From Bacilli bacterium (GTDB lineage Bacteria > Bacillota_I > Bacilli_A > RFN20 > CAG-826), in contig JAKSHZ010000012.1 of the NCBI GenBank assembly GCA_024399115.1, positions 1 to 46,128 on the forward strand: DNA of 46,128 nt. Reading direction: 5' to 3'. The notes under the pieces were generated by a model. It saw only the letters and a program-made list of their open reading frames with translations, ran no database searches and was not told the DNA's origin. Shown here in pieces: positions 17,584-26,488 of this stretch. The first letter of the stretch is position 1. Each line of letters starts with the position of its first letter. Made by a program: the position numbers and the translations under genes.

Positions 17584-18990
17584 ATGATTTCAAAAAAATT
17601 AGCTATCGAAGTCTTAAACTGTGCTCTTTCTACTGGCGCTGATTACGCTGAAATTTTCTATGAAGATTCACATACAGTATCAGTTGCTTTAGAAAACGGT
17701 AAAGTTGAAACTTCAAGTTCGAACTCTTTAAATGGCGTAGGCTTACGTTTATTGAAGGAAAATCAATGTATCTATGGTTATACAAATGATTTAACTAGAA
17801 AAGGATTGTTAGCTTTAGCAGATTCTTTAAACAAATCTTTTAGTGGCAAGCAAATAGTTTTCGTTGATCATTTAGATAAAGTCAAAGCAAAAGATAGAAA
17901 CAAAATTAAACAAGATTATGATTCAATTCCATTAGAAGAAAAGGTTGCTCTTCTAAAAGAAGCTGATGACGCAATTGCCGCATTAAACGACCCAAGAATC
18001 ATCAGAAGAATTTGCCGTATGAATTTATGGCATAGAGGAGTTGCGGTTTTCAACTCTAAATCATTATGGTTTAAGAGAGATACACAATTTGCACATAGTG
18101 CAGTTGGCGCTATTGCAACTGATGGAAAAGGTTTCCAACAAGGTTATGAAGGTGTTGGATGCCAAGACGATCTTTCATTCTATAAGACAGAAGCAGGCAG
18201 CTTAGTTATAGCTGCAAAAAAAGCTGCAAATACTGCTCTTGCACTTTTAAGTGCTGCTGAATGTCCTGCAGGAAAAATGCCAGTTGTTATCGGAAATGGT
18301 TTCGGTGGTGTTTTATTCCACGAATCATGTGGTCACCCACTTGAAGCTAGTGCAGTTTCTAAAGGTTTATCATTCTATAAACCAGAACAAATCGGCACTT
18401 TAGTTGCTTCTCCATTAGTTTCAGCGGTTGATGATTCAACTATTCCTTATGAATGGGGTTCAATCGATATTGATGACGAAGGTGTTCCTGGTGAAAAGAG
18501 AATTTTAATCAAGAACGGAAAGTTACAAGACTTCATGATTGATGATTTAAGCGGTCGTAGAATGAATAGAAAAGGTAATGGCGCTTGTCGAAGACAAAAC
18601 TATAGATATGTACCAACATCACGTATGTCTAATACATACATCTGTGCAGGTAAATCAACTCCAGAAGAAATCATTAAAGCTACAAAATTAGGCTTATATG
18701 CTGTTTCATTCGGTGGTGGTCAAGTTGATCCTAGTACTGGTGAATTCAACTTCGGATGTAGCGAAGCTTATATCATTAGAGATGGTAAAGTTTGCGAAAT
18801 GGTCAAAGGCGCTACATTAATCGGTAAAGGTTTTGAAATCTTAAAGAATATCGATATGGTCGGTAACGATCTTAGGTTAGCAGTTGGCTTCTGTGGAGCT
18901 TCATCTGGCCGTGTTTATACATCTGTTGGCCAACCAACATTAAGAGTTTCTGAATGTACTGTCGGTGGCAGAGGAGGAGAATTAAAATAA
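17584..18990 (+). CDS. tldD: Metalloprotease TldD
   Basis: 468 residues. It is the catalytic partner of the TldD/TldE (PmbA) protease, which degrades unfolded peptides and in other bacteria matures peptides such as microcin B17. The zinc-binding motif HESCGH (HExxxH, His246 to His250) is intact within GVLFHESCGHPLEA. The C-terminal CVGGRGG-like region is present. Length is usual for the family (about 480). Its stop TAA overlaps the tldE start (TAATG at 18988-18992), so the two subunits are translationally coupled. Confidence 0.93.
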   Translation: MISKKLAIEVLNCALSTGADYAEIFYEDSHTVSVALENGKVETSSSNSLNGVGLRLLKENQCIYGYTNDLTRKGLLALADSLNKSFSGKQIVFVDHLDKVKAKDRNKIKQDYDSIPLEEKVALLKEADDAIAALNDPRIIRRICRMNLWHRGVAVFNSKSLWFKRDTQFAHSAVGAIATDGKGFQQGYEGVGCQDDLSFYKTEAGSLVIAAKKAANTALALLSAAECPAGKMPVVIGNGFGGVLFHESCGHPLEASAVSKGLSFYKPEQIGTLVASPLVSAVDDSTIPYEWGSIDIDDEGVPGEKRILIKNGKLQDFMIDDLSGRRMNRKGNGACRRQNYRYVPTSRMSNTYICAGKSTPEEIIKATKLGLYAVSFGGGQVDPSTGEFNFGCSEAYIIRDGKVCEMVKGATLIGKGFEILKNIDMVGNDLRLAVGFCGASSGRVYTSVGQPTLRVSECTVGGRGGELK

Positions 18991-20318
18991 TGGGAAAATA
19001 TGATAAGTTCTTTGCTTCAGCTAAAGCTGCTGGCATTAAAGAAATTGAATTATACATCGGTGAATCACATGGAATTGATATTTCAATTTTCCATGGTGAA
19101 ATTGATAACTACTCAGACAATAATGGTATGACTATTGTTGCTCGTGGTATTTTTGAAAACGCTAAATGTGGTTCTGCTTCATGTGACACATGGAACAAAG
19201 AAAAAGCTGATTACTTAATCAGAGAAATCGTTAATAACGCTAAAGTTATTGAAAATGAAGATCCAGTTTTCATCTTCAAAGGCAGTGAAAAATATCACAA
19301 AGTTAATACATTTAATAAAGATTTAGAAAAAGTCTCAATTGAAACTAAGATTGCTAAGTTAAAAGAATTAGAAACAGCAATTAAAGCAGAAGATCCTAGA
19401 GTTAGCGAAGTCGGTACTTCAAGCTATTCTGAATCATTCCAAAAGACAACTATTTTAAACTCAAACGGTTTGAATTTAGTCCAAAAGAGCAATTATTTCT
19501 ACTATGCTGCTGAAGTTGTTGCGACAGAAAACGGACAATCAAAATCAGGATTTGACCTCTTCTTTGATAGCGATTTCTCTAAGTTTGATGTTAAGGCATT
19601 AGCAAAGAAATGTGCTGAAGAAGCAACATCACAATTAGGTTGTGTTTCATGCCCTGCAAAGAAGTATAAAGCAGTCCTTTCACAAGACTCTGTAAATTCA
19701 CTCATCTCGGTATACATTAGCCATACTGATGCTGAACAAGTACAAAAGAAGTCATCTTTATTCATCGGTCAAGTAGGTAAACAAATCGCTTCTAAAAAGC
19801 TCACAGTTGAAGATAAACCTTTAGCTAAAAACGCATTTGCTAGATGGTTCGATGATGAAGGTGTTGCTACATACAATAAATCAATTATTAAAAACGGTGT
19901 TTTACAAACTTATTTATACAATTTAACTACTGCTGCAAAAGATGGTGTTACTACAACAGGTAACGCTCAAGGTGCAGGTAGTAAAAAGTCTACAGGCCCA
20001 TTCTTCTTATCAGTTAAACCTGGTAAAAAGTCTTTAGATGAATTATTCGCTAAAGTTGGAAATGGCGTCTATATTACTGGAGTAACTGGCCTACATAGTG
20101 GAATGAATCCTCAATCTGGTGATTTCTCACTTCAAGCTAGTGGCTTTGAAATTAAAGATGGAAAGAAAGGTAAACCATTCGATCTTATCACTGTTTCAGG
20201 CAATTTATTAGATGTCTTTAAGGACATCGTCGACGTTGGAAATGATGTTAAAGTTTCTCCAAGCGGAATTTCAACACCATCTATTTCTATTAAGAAGTTA
20301 GGAGTCTCAGGACAATAA
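18990..20318 (+). CDS. tldE: TldE/PmbA family protein
   Basis: 442 residues, starting at the ATG at 18990 with GAGGAGG upstream; the frame opens earlier but those codons have no ribosome site. It is the partner subunit of TldD and lacks the HExxxH motif, as expected. Family features are YNLTTAAKDGVTTTGNAQ, the GVYITGVTGLHSGMNPQSGDFSLQASG segment (about residues 357-383) and a short C-terminal tail. It shares the TAATG overlap with tldD and has a second TAATG (20316-20320) with the endonuclease lipoprotein downstream, so all three genes form one coupled unit. Confidence 0.92.
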   Translation: MGKYDKFFASAKAAGIKEIELYIGESHGIDISIFHGEIDNYSDNNGMTIVARGIFENAKCGSASCDTWNKEKADYLIREIVNNAKVIENEDPVFIFKGSEKYHKVNTFNKDLEKVSIETKIAKLKELETAIKAEDPRVSEVGTSSYSESFQKTTILNSNGLNLVQKSNYFYYAAEVVATENGQSKSGFDLFFDSDFSKFDVKALAKKCAEEATSQLGCVSCPAKKYKAVLSQDSVNSLISVYISHTDAEQVQKKSSLFIGQVGKQIASKKLTVEDKPLAKNAFARWFDDEGVATYNKSIIKNGVLQTYLYNLTTAAKDGVTTTGNAQGAGSKKSTGPFFLSVKPGKKSLDELFAKVGNGVYITGVTGLHSGMNPQSGDFSLQASGFEIKDGKKGKPFDLITVSGNLLDVFKDIVDVGNDVKVSPSGISTPSISIKKLGVSGQ

Positions 20319-21865
20319 TGAAAAACAAATCTAAATTCCTATTTTTAGGTGTCTTATTACCTTTAAGCTTTTCTGTCGCAGCTTGTGAAAAAAGCGATTT
20401 TCCGTGGGAACATTCTTGGAAGGAAACTTGGTCTTTTGATGCTGAGCATCACTGGAAAGAATGTAATGACTGCTTAGATTTAGGTCTAAGAGGAAAGCAC
20501 GTCTTTTATGACGATGCATGTTTAGTTTGTGGCTATTCTTCTAATAATCCAGATCAAGGAAATCAACCAGGAGATTCTGGAAACACTCCTGGCGATAATG
20601 CTGGCGGAGACAATGGCGAATCTGGTGATAACAATCAACAAAACTCTCCTGAACAAGATCCAAAATGGAATTTAGATTTCACTAAATATGGTGTCTCTTT
20701 TAGAGACACATTGGCTTCATTAATTGAAGACAAAGTTACAAAAACAACTACATATAGTGCTTGCTTATCAATTGGACAAGCAGCTGCTAAAAATGGAGAT
20801 GGTAAATATACACCTTTCTATCATGGTTCAGACTACGCTGTATCAACTAGCTCAGGATCTAACCGTGAACATACATGGCCTAACTCAAGAGGCGGTGGCG
20901 AAAAGAATGGTGGCGCAAACATTGAAAAAGATCCATTCATGGTAAGACCTACTATCACAGCAGACAATAGTGATAGAGCAAACTACTTCTATGGTATTGG
21001 CAGCAACCAATGGGACCCAGCATCGTGTGGATTTGAAGCTGCAAGAGGCGAATCTGCTAGAGTTATTTTCTATGTTGCTACTAGATATGGAAAATCAAAT
21101 GGTTTAAGCCTTTCAAATAACCCAAGTGATGCTACTTCTAAGAAGACTATGGGAACTTTGAAGTCATTAATTGAATGGAATAAAAAATATCCAGTAACCG
21201 ATATGGAAATTCAAGTTAACGAATATTTATCTGCACAAGGTTATGGAAGAAATCCATTCGTTGATCATCCTGAATATGTTGACTATATTTGGGATTCAGA
21301 AGGCTATGTATCAGGGGTTCCTAGTGGAAACGCTGGTACTAACACAGGTTCAAACACTGGTTCTTCTACTGGTGGTAGTTCATCCGGATCAGCTGGTTCA
21401 TATACATTAATTTCAGCATTAAACGATCTTGATAAAGCTAGTGCTTATATTGTTAACTACAATACTAAATATACTGCAATGACTACAACCAATTATGTTG
21501 GTAAAAATAACACAACATATGCGTGGTATTTCAATGGTGCTGACGCAACTGTTTCTAATGATTTAAATACAATGAGTTCATCTGGAGCAAGTGCATTCTT
21601 GTTTAGTAAACAAGCTGACGGTTCTTTCACAATTAAGACTTCAGATGATAAATATTTATATTCTTATATTGATGGAACTCATTACTCAATTAGTATTGCT
21701 ACACAATCTGGAATAACAAATGATGGTGATATCTATTGGAATATTACTACAAGTGGAAAAGGATACATAATTAAGGGTAAAACTACTGAAGTTTACCTCC
21801 AATATAATACTTCTTGGTGCGGAAAAAATACTGCCCCTGAAAAACCAATTTATTTATATAAATAA
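20318..21865 (+). CDS. Endonuclease I family lipoprotein
   Basis: 515 residues. The signal peptide ends in lipobox VAAC. A His/Cys module follows (about 29-75, HSWKETWSFDAEHHWKEC then CLVCGY), as in the second CotH lipoprotein, then a Gly/Asn/Asp linker. The endonuclease I (EndA/NucM) domain spans about 120-330: REHTWPNSRGGG (catalytic His185 region), DPFMVRP, DNSDRANYFYG and ARGESARVIFYVATRYG. The C-terminal 160 residues form a predicted beta-rich domain of unknown role that ends in PIYLYK. It would cut external DNA or RNA non-specifically at the cell surface. Placement just before hpt, upp and prs suggests feeding of nucleobase salvage. Confidence 0.9.
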   Translation: MKNKSKFLFLGVLLPLSFSVAACEKSDFPWEHSWKETWSFDAEHHWKECNDCLDLGLRGKHVFYDDACLVCGYSSNNPDQGNQPGDSGNTPGDNAGGDNGESGDNNQQNSPEQDPKWNLDFTKYGVSFRDTLASLIEDKVTKTTTYSACLSIGQAAAKNGDGKYTPFYHGSDYAVSTSSGSNREHTWPNSRGGGEKNGGANIEKDPFMVRPTITADNSDRANYFYGIGSNQWDPASCGFEAARGESARVIFYVATRYGKSNGLSLSNNPSDATSKKTMGTLKSLIEWNKKYPVTDMEIQVNEYLSAQGYGRNPFVDHPEYVDYIWDSEGYVSGVPSGNAGTNTGSNTGSSTGGSSSGSAGSYTLISALNDLDKASAYIVNYNTKYTAMTTTNYVGKNNTTYAWYFNGADATVSNDLNTMSSSGASAFLFSKQADGSFTIKTSDDKYLYSYIDGTHYSISIATQSGITNDGDIYWNITTSGKGYIIKGKTTEVYLQYNTSWCGKNTAPEKPIYLYK

Positions 21866-21904
21866 TGATTGCCTTTAATAAGGAGATAGAGTAGTATTTT
21901 TAGT

Positions 21905-22474
21905 ATGGAACGTGAAATTATTTTATCTGAACAACAAATTCACGATATTTGCAAAGATATCGCTTGTAAATTAGACACTCGCTTTGAAGCAGATGGTGTC
22001 AAAACACCTATCGTCATTGGTGTTTTAAAAGGCTCTGTCAACTTTATGATGGATCTCATTCGTGAGATGAAGACAGAAGTAATGACTGATTACATTCAAG
22101 TCTCTTCTTATTCAGGAACAGCATCAACTGGTGCAGTTATCCTTAAAAAGGACCTCTCTCTCGACATTACTGGCAAGTCAATCGTCATTGTTGAAGACGT
22201 CATTGATACAGGCTTAACAATGCAATACTTAACTGGTTATCTCAAAGAACACCACAATCCAAAAGAAATTATCATCGTTTCATTATTTGATAAGTTATAT
22301 CTTCGTAAGACAGACTTACATGTCGATTACACAGGTAAGATGTTAACTGAGAATAAATTCTTAGTTGGCTATGGTCTCGACTATAACGAAATATCAAGAA
22401 ATGTTCCATACGTATATGTCGCTCAATCAGAAGACATTAAACATTGGGATGAACTATTAAAGGGAATTAAATAG
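21905..22474 (+). CDS. hpt: Hypoxanthine phosphoribosyltransferase
   Basis: 189 residues. It converts hypoxanthine or guanine plus PRPP to IMP or GMP in the cytosol. The PRPP-binding loop IVIVEDVIDTGLTM (about residues 95-108) and the GVLKGSVNFMMDL segment are diagnostic; length is usual. Oddity: the AGGAG site (21881-21885) is 19 bases before the ATG, too far for normal use. An in-frame ATT at 21896 is better spaced but would be a rare start, so the exact start is uncertain. It is preceded by the endonuclease gene without a terminator and is followed by its own terminator. Confidence 0.92.
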   Translation: MEREIILSEQQIHDICKDIACKLDTRFEADGVKTPIVIGVLKGSVNFMMDLIREMKTEVMTDYIQVSSYSGTASTGAVILKKDLSLDITGKSIVIVEDVIDTGLTMQYLTGYLKEHHNPKEIIIVSLFDKLYLRKTDLHVDYTGKMLTENKFLVGYGLDYNEISRNVPYVYVAQSEDIKHWDELLKGIK

Positions 22475-22499
22475 GGCGCTTTCGTGGCCCTATTTTTTT
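22470..22499 (+). terminator. hpt terminator
   Basis: AATAGGGC (22470-22477, including the stop codon) pairs with GCCCTATT (22487-22494) and runs into seven T residues. Confidence 0.9.
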
Positions 22500-22530
22500 A
22501 TAAAAATTTAAAAGAGAAGGAGAAATTACA

Positions 22531-23190
22531 ATGGATATTACACAATACAAAAACGCAAGAGTATTATCTCATCCACTCTTAACACATAAGATTTCTAAGT
22601 TAAGAAGTGTAACAACAAAAACTAATTACTTCAGACAATTAGTTAAGGAAATCGCTGTTATCGAAGGTTACGAAACATTAAGAGATCTTCCTACATATAT
22701 GAGAGAGATCGAAACACCAGTTGAAAAAACAGTTCAACCAGTCATCGATGCTTCAAGCATTTGTTTCGTTCCAATTCTTAGAGCTGGTTTAGGTATGGCT
22801 GATGGCATGCTCGAATTAGTTCCAGGTGCTACATGCGGTCATATCGGTCTTTACAGAGACGAAGTTACACATGAACCACACGAATATTACTGCAAGCTCC
22901 CAGAAGACATCGCAAATAAGAGAGTATATGTTATTGACCCAATGCTCGCTACTGGTGGTTCTGCAATTGACGCAGTCAAAATGCTCAAAAAACATGGTAT
23001 TGAACATATTGAAGCATTTATCTGCATCATCGCTGCTCCAGAAGGAGTTAAAGCATTCTGCGAAGCTTACCCAGATATCCCATGCGTAATCGGCGCATTA
23101 GATAGACAACTCAACGAAAACGCTTACATCTGCCCAGGTCTTGGTGACTGTGGCGATAGAATTTTCGGAACAGTTAACGTCAAAAAATAA
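22531..23190 (+). CDS. upp: Uracil phosphoribosyltransferase
   Basis: 219 residues. It converts uracil plus PRPP to UMP. The PRPP-binding motif is DPMLATGGSAIDAV (about residues 136-149), and PILRAGLGMADGM and the C-terminal GDCGDRIFGT uracil-binding loop are present. The ribosome site AGAAGGAG is good. It lies in a salvage group with hpt and prs, the latter supplying its PRPP substrate. Confidence 0.95.
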   Translation: MDITQYKNARVLSHPLLTHKISKLRSVTTKTNYFRQLVKEIAVIEGYETLRDLPTYMREIETPVEKTVQPVIDASSICFVPILRAGLGMADGMLELVPGATCGHIGLYRDEVTHEPHEYYCKLPEDIANKRVYVIDPMLATGGSAIDAVKMLKKHGIEHIEAFICIIAAPEGVKAFCEAYPDIPCVIGALDRQLNENAYICPGLGDCGDRIFGTVNVKK

Positions 23191-23258
23191 ATATACCTAT
23201 AATATAGATATATAAGAAAATCTAAATTTACATTAAAAACTGATATCGGAGGTTATAT

Positions 23259-24221
23259 ATGTATAGCAGATTAAAAATTATTTCATTATCCGCAAACACA
23301 GAACTCGCAAAAGAAGTTGCAAGCCAATTAGGTGTTAAAGTTACTGATAGTGAAATCATCCATTTCGCTGATGGCGAAGTATTATTCCAATCTAGCGAAT
23401 CATTCAGAGGCGATAATGTTTACATTATCCAATCAACATGTGGTCCTGTTAATGAAAGATTAATGGAAGTTCTCGTATGTATCGATGCTTGTAAGAGAGC
23501 AAGTGCTAGAAGCATTACATGCGTCATGCCTTACTTTGGATACGCAAGACAAGATAGAAAAGCAAGACCAAGACAACCAATTACTGCTAGATTAGTTGCT
23601 GACTTAATCTCAGTCGCTGGTGCTGATAGAGTTGTTTGTGTTGACTTACACTCATTACAATTAACTGGTTTCTTTGATATCCCAGTTGATAATATCTCAG
23701 CATTACCATTAATCCATGCTTACTTCAAAGACAGAGATCCAGCAACAACAGTATGTGTCTCTCCAGACCATGGTGGTGTTGTTAGAACAACTGCTTTAGC
23801 AAAAGAATTAAATTGCCCAATCGCAATTATTGATAAAAGAAGACCTGAACCAAACAAAGCAGAAATCACTGCTATTGTTGGTGATATCGAAGGTAAAGAT
23901 TGTATCATCGTTGATGATATCGTTGATACAGCAGGCACATTATGTGCAGCAGCTAATAAGTTAATCGAATTAGGTGCTAATAGTGTTGAAGCTGTTATCT
24001 CACATGGTGTCTTATCAAGAGATGCAGTTCAAAAAATTAACGCTTCTAAATTAAGAAAGTTAGTCATTACAGATTCAATCCCTCTTCCAGAAGATAAAAA
24101 GAGCGATAAAATCGCTATTATGACATTAGCTCCAATCTTAAAAGAAACAATTGCTTCAATTGAAGAAGGTAGATCACTTGGTTCTACTCTCCAAGCATTT
24201 GAAGAAAATATTACTAAATAA
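23259..24221 (+). CDS. prs: Ribose-phosphate pyrophosphokinase (PRPP synthetase)
   Basis: 320 residues. It makes PRPP from ribose 5-phosphate and ATP, the shared substrate of the two neighbouring phosphoribosyltransferases. The ATP and ribose-phosphate signatures are YFGYARQDRKARPRQPI, DLHSLQLTGFF and the PRPP loop IIVDDIVDTAGTL. The ribosome site CGGAGG is good. A TATAAT box at 23198-23203 with TTAACG 18 bases before it may give it its own promoter inside the end of upp. The stop is only 5 bases from the stop of the convergent serine dehydratase gene, with no hairpin between. Confidence 0.95.
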   Translation: MYSRLKIISLSANTELAKEVASQLGVKVTDSEIIHFADGEVLFQSSESFRGDNVYIIQSTCGPVNERLMEVLVCIDACKRASARSITCVMPYFGYARQDRKARPRQPITARLVADLISVAGADRVVCVDLHSLQLTGFFDIPVDNISALPLIHAYFKDRDPATTVCVSPDHGGVVRTTALAKELNCPIAIIDKRRPEPNKAEITAIVGDIEGKDCIIVDDIVDTAGTLCAAANKLIELGANSVEAVISHGVLSRDAVQKINASKLRKLVITDSIPLPEDKKSDKIAIMTLAPILKETIASIEEGRSLGSTLQAFEENITK

Positions 24222-24226
24222 TTTCT

Positions 24227-25402
24227 CTATTTAAATATTTCGGCAAGACCTTTTTCTCCAGTTTCACGATAACCGGAGGAGAGGTCTTTTCCTGTTGTGT
24301 ACATTGTTTTTAATGAATCATCAAAACTGATTTTGTTATCAGTTGATGGAATTAAGTAAGCAAGTTTAGCAGCATTTTTAGCTTTTAACGCATAAATTGC
24401 GCATCTTTCAATACAAGGGATTTGAACATAGCCTTGGACAGGGTCACAAGTTAAACCTAATGAGTGTTCAAGCGCAATTTCTGCAGCTCGTGCAATCTTT
24501 TCATTATTCGCACCTTTAATATTAGCGATAGCTGCAGCACCCATTGCACAAGCTACACCAATTTCAGCTTGGCAACCAGCTTCAGCTCCTGATACACAGG
24601 CATTTGTCTTAGCAAGGATACCAATTAATCCTGCAACTAATAATGAATCTATAATCTCAGTTTCTGTGTAATTTTTCTTTCTAAAATAACCTAGGACGCC
24701 ACCAAAAACACCTGCGGAACCACAAGTTGGGGCGATAACAATTTTGCCACCTGAAGCATTTTCCTCTGCAACAGCAAAAGCAGAAATAGCCATGATTTCA
24801 CTTGGGTCATCATGAACTAAGTTCTTATACATTTCTTGAGCTTTTCTTTTTACTTTTAAAGGACCAGGAAGATGACCTGTTTTTGATAATCCTTCGTCTA
24901 TTGATGATAAGATTTGATCTTTACATTCTCTCAAGTAATCGATGATTGATGGATCTTCAAAATTTTTAACGTAATCACTTAACGAAATTTTCTTTGATTT
25001 ACAGTATTTAATGATTTCATTTAGGGATGTATGAGGGTATATATCCTTTTCAATCTCTTCGTAGTTATCTTTTGTTACGATTGTTCCGCCGCCAATTGAG
25101 ACGATTGTTTCTTCAAAATCTCCATCTTTAGTTTTAACTTTAAAGAGCATTGTATTCGGATGAGAAGTAACGGTTGTTGAATCGAAAACAACCTTATGAG
25201 GAATCTTTTTAAGTTTTAAGTCTACGATATAGTCTGTTAAGTGGCCTTTACCAGTTAATGCAAGGGAACCAAAAAGAGTTATATCGACAGATTTTATGTC
25301 TTTATAATTTTCTAAAATATAGTCACACGCTTTTGCAGGACCCATTGTATGAGAACTGCTTGGGCCATATCCAATAACGAAAATTTCTTTTATCGATCTC
25401 AT
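24227..25402 (-). CDS. sdaA: L-serine ammonia-lyase, iron-sulfur type, single-chain
   Basis: 391 residues. It deaminates L-serine to pyruvate and ammonia using a 4Fe-4S cluster. The beta-chain signature GPSSSHTMGPAKA is near the N-terminus (13-25), and the alpha-chain region follows (APTCGSAG, NACVSGAEAGCQAEIGVACAMGAAA and a C-terminal CDPVQGYVQIPC), so both chains are fused as in E. coli SdaA but in a shorter form than its roughly 454 residues. Cluster cysteines are present. Its ATG overlaps the stop of the upstream gene (ATGA at 25399-25402), so the two are translationally coupled. Confidence 0.9.
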   Translation of the reverse strand: MRSIKEIFVIGYGPSSSHTMGPAKACDYILENYKDIKSVDITLFGSLALTGKGHLTDYIVDLKLKKIPHKVVFDSTTVTSHPNTMLFKVKTKDGDFEETIVSIGGGTIVTKDNYEEIEKDIYPHTSLNEIIKYCKSKKISLSDYVKNFEDPSIIDYLRECKDQILSSIDEGLSKTGHLPGPLKVKRKAQEMYKNLVHDDPSEIMAISAFAVAEENASGGKIVIAPTCGSAGVFGGVLGYFRKKNYTETEIIDSLLVAGLIGILAKTNACVSGAEAGCQAEIGVACAMGAAAIANIKGANNEKIARAAEIALEHSLGLTCDPVQGYVQIPCIERCAIYALKAKNAAKLAYLIPSTDNKISFDDSLKTMYTTGKDLSSGYRETGEKGLAEIFK

Positions 25403-26439
25403 GCTAGTAATTTTCTAATATCCTTTATATTTTTTATAGTTAAATCTTTAGTTTCTTTATAGAGAATTTTGAATATTCTATCTGGAAGTTCTTCTTCAGA
25501 TTGATATGCTTCAGGGCCAACGCCTTCAAGTTGTTCTTTAATTAATTCGATTAAGTATCTTCTCTTCATTTGCTTTAAAGAAGTTTCTAACCAGTAATCG
25601 ATTTCTATATCATTTTCTAACTCAATTTTATTGAGTCTTAAATAGTATTCTAAACCATCTTCTGGATTGAACCATAAATCTGCATAGATATAGTCGAACT
25701 TATTGTTTCTAACAATATAAGAGATAGCGTCGTCGTTAACGATTCTAATTTTTGTTTTATTTTCGAACTTCGGAAGTAAGAACTTCTTAAACAATTTAAT
25801 ATTTTCTTTGTTCTTTTCTACGACCGTAATCGTTTTGACATTACTTTTTTGGCTCATCATGTATGTGATGTAGCCCATACCTAATCCAAGCACTAATACA
25901 TTACCTTTTGCAGACTTGATACTATTATCCATAGTGGTAATTTCGTTTGGATTTAAACTCATCCATAAGTCTTTACCTTCGAATAGTGCAGGGTAAGTGA
26001 ATTTTTGATCAAAATAGCCAGCTCTTGAGACTTCTTTATAATCGCTTTCAACATCAATGTCATCTAATGCGAATAGTTGATATGGTTCATAAGTAATTGT
26101 TTTAAGCTTATAGTTTCCAAAAGATATTTTTACATCACTAAGTATCTTTGCATACGCATTTAAGTAGTTAGATGGAATGCATTTCTTTATTGAAACTTGA
26201 CTCAAAAATTGAGTTTTGAATTTCTTGTCGTTAACTTCAAAAGCTTCTAAAATTATTTTCTTGATAGCATCTTCTTCGGACTCGCCATTTAATACACGAG
26301 TTTTTAAGTCATCAACATCAATAAAATCTGTATATTGAAAAGAAGATAAAAGTAAATCAGATATCTCAATATTATCGTCTTTAATTTTCAAAAGTTTTTC
26401 GAATTCTATCTTGTCTATTTGGGATAGTTCAATTTTCAT
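25399..26439 (-). CDS. Class I SAM-methyltransferase-fold protein (spermidine-synthase-like), substrate unknown
   Basis: 346 residues. Residues about 180-280 form a Rossmann fold: NVLVLGLGMGYITYMM matches the SAM-binding glycine loop, TVVEKNKENI the acidic second-strand motif, and FDYIYADLW the strand-4 region, an arrangement seen in spermidine synthase-like and RNA methyltransferase proteins. The N-terminal half (1-170) and C-terminal helices have no obvious family match. Its stop overlaps the serine dehydratase start, so a shared role, perhaps in amino-acid or one-carbon metabolism, is possible but unproven. The divergent spacer to the next gene is only 49 bases. Confidence 0.65.
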   Translation of the reverse strand: MKIELSQIDKIEFEKLLKIKDDNIEISDLLLSSFQYTDFIDVDDLKTRVLNGESEEDAIKKIILEAFEVNDKKFKTQFLSQVSIKKCIPSNYLNAYAKILSDVKISFGNYKLKTITYEPYQLFALDDIDVESDYKEVSRAGYFDQKFTYPALFEGKDLWMSLNPNEITTMDNSIKSAKGNVLVLGLGMGYITYMMSQKSNVKTITVVEKNKENIKLFKKFLLPKFENKTKIRIVNDDAISYIVRNNKFDYIYADLWFNPEDGLEYYLRLNKIELENDIEIDYWLETSLKQMKRRYLIELIKEQLEGVGPEAYQSEEELPDRIFKILYKETKDLTIKNIKDIRKLLA

Positions 26440-26470
26440 ATATCAAATATTATATTATTCAAATCTACTT

Positions 26471-26488
26471 TATGATAGATTTATATAC
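26471..26488 (+). promoter_or_regulatory. Candidate leaderless promoter of CPBP gene
   Basis: TATGAT (26471-26476) lies 12 bases before the ATG at 26489. If it is the -10, transcription would begin within about 6 bases of the start. There is no Shine-Dalgarno and no convincing -35. Confidence 0.4.

Noticed and set aside
24222..24226. Shared terminator between convergent prs and serine dehydratase genes
   Set aside because: Only five bases separate the stops and no stem-loop with a T-run is visible on either strand.
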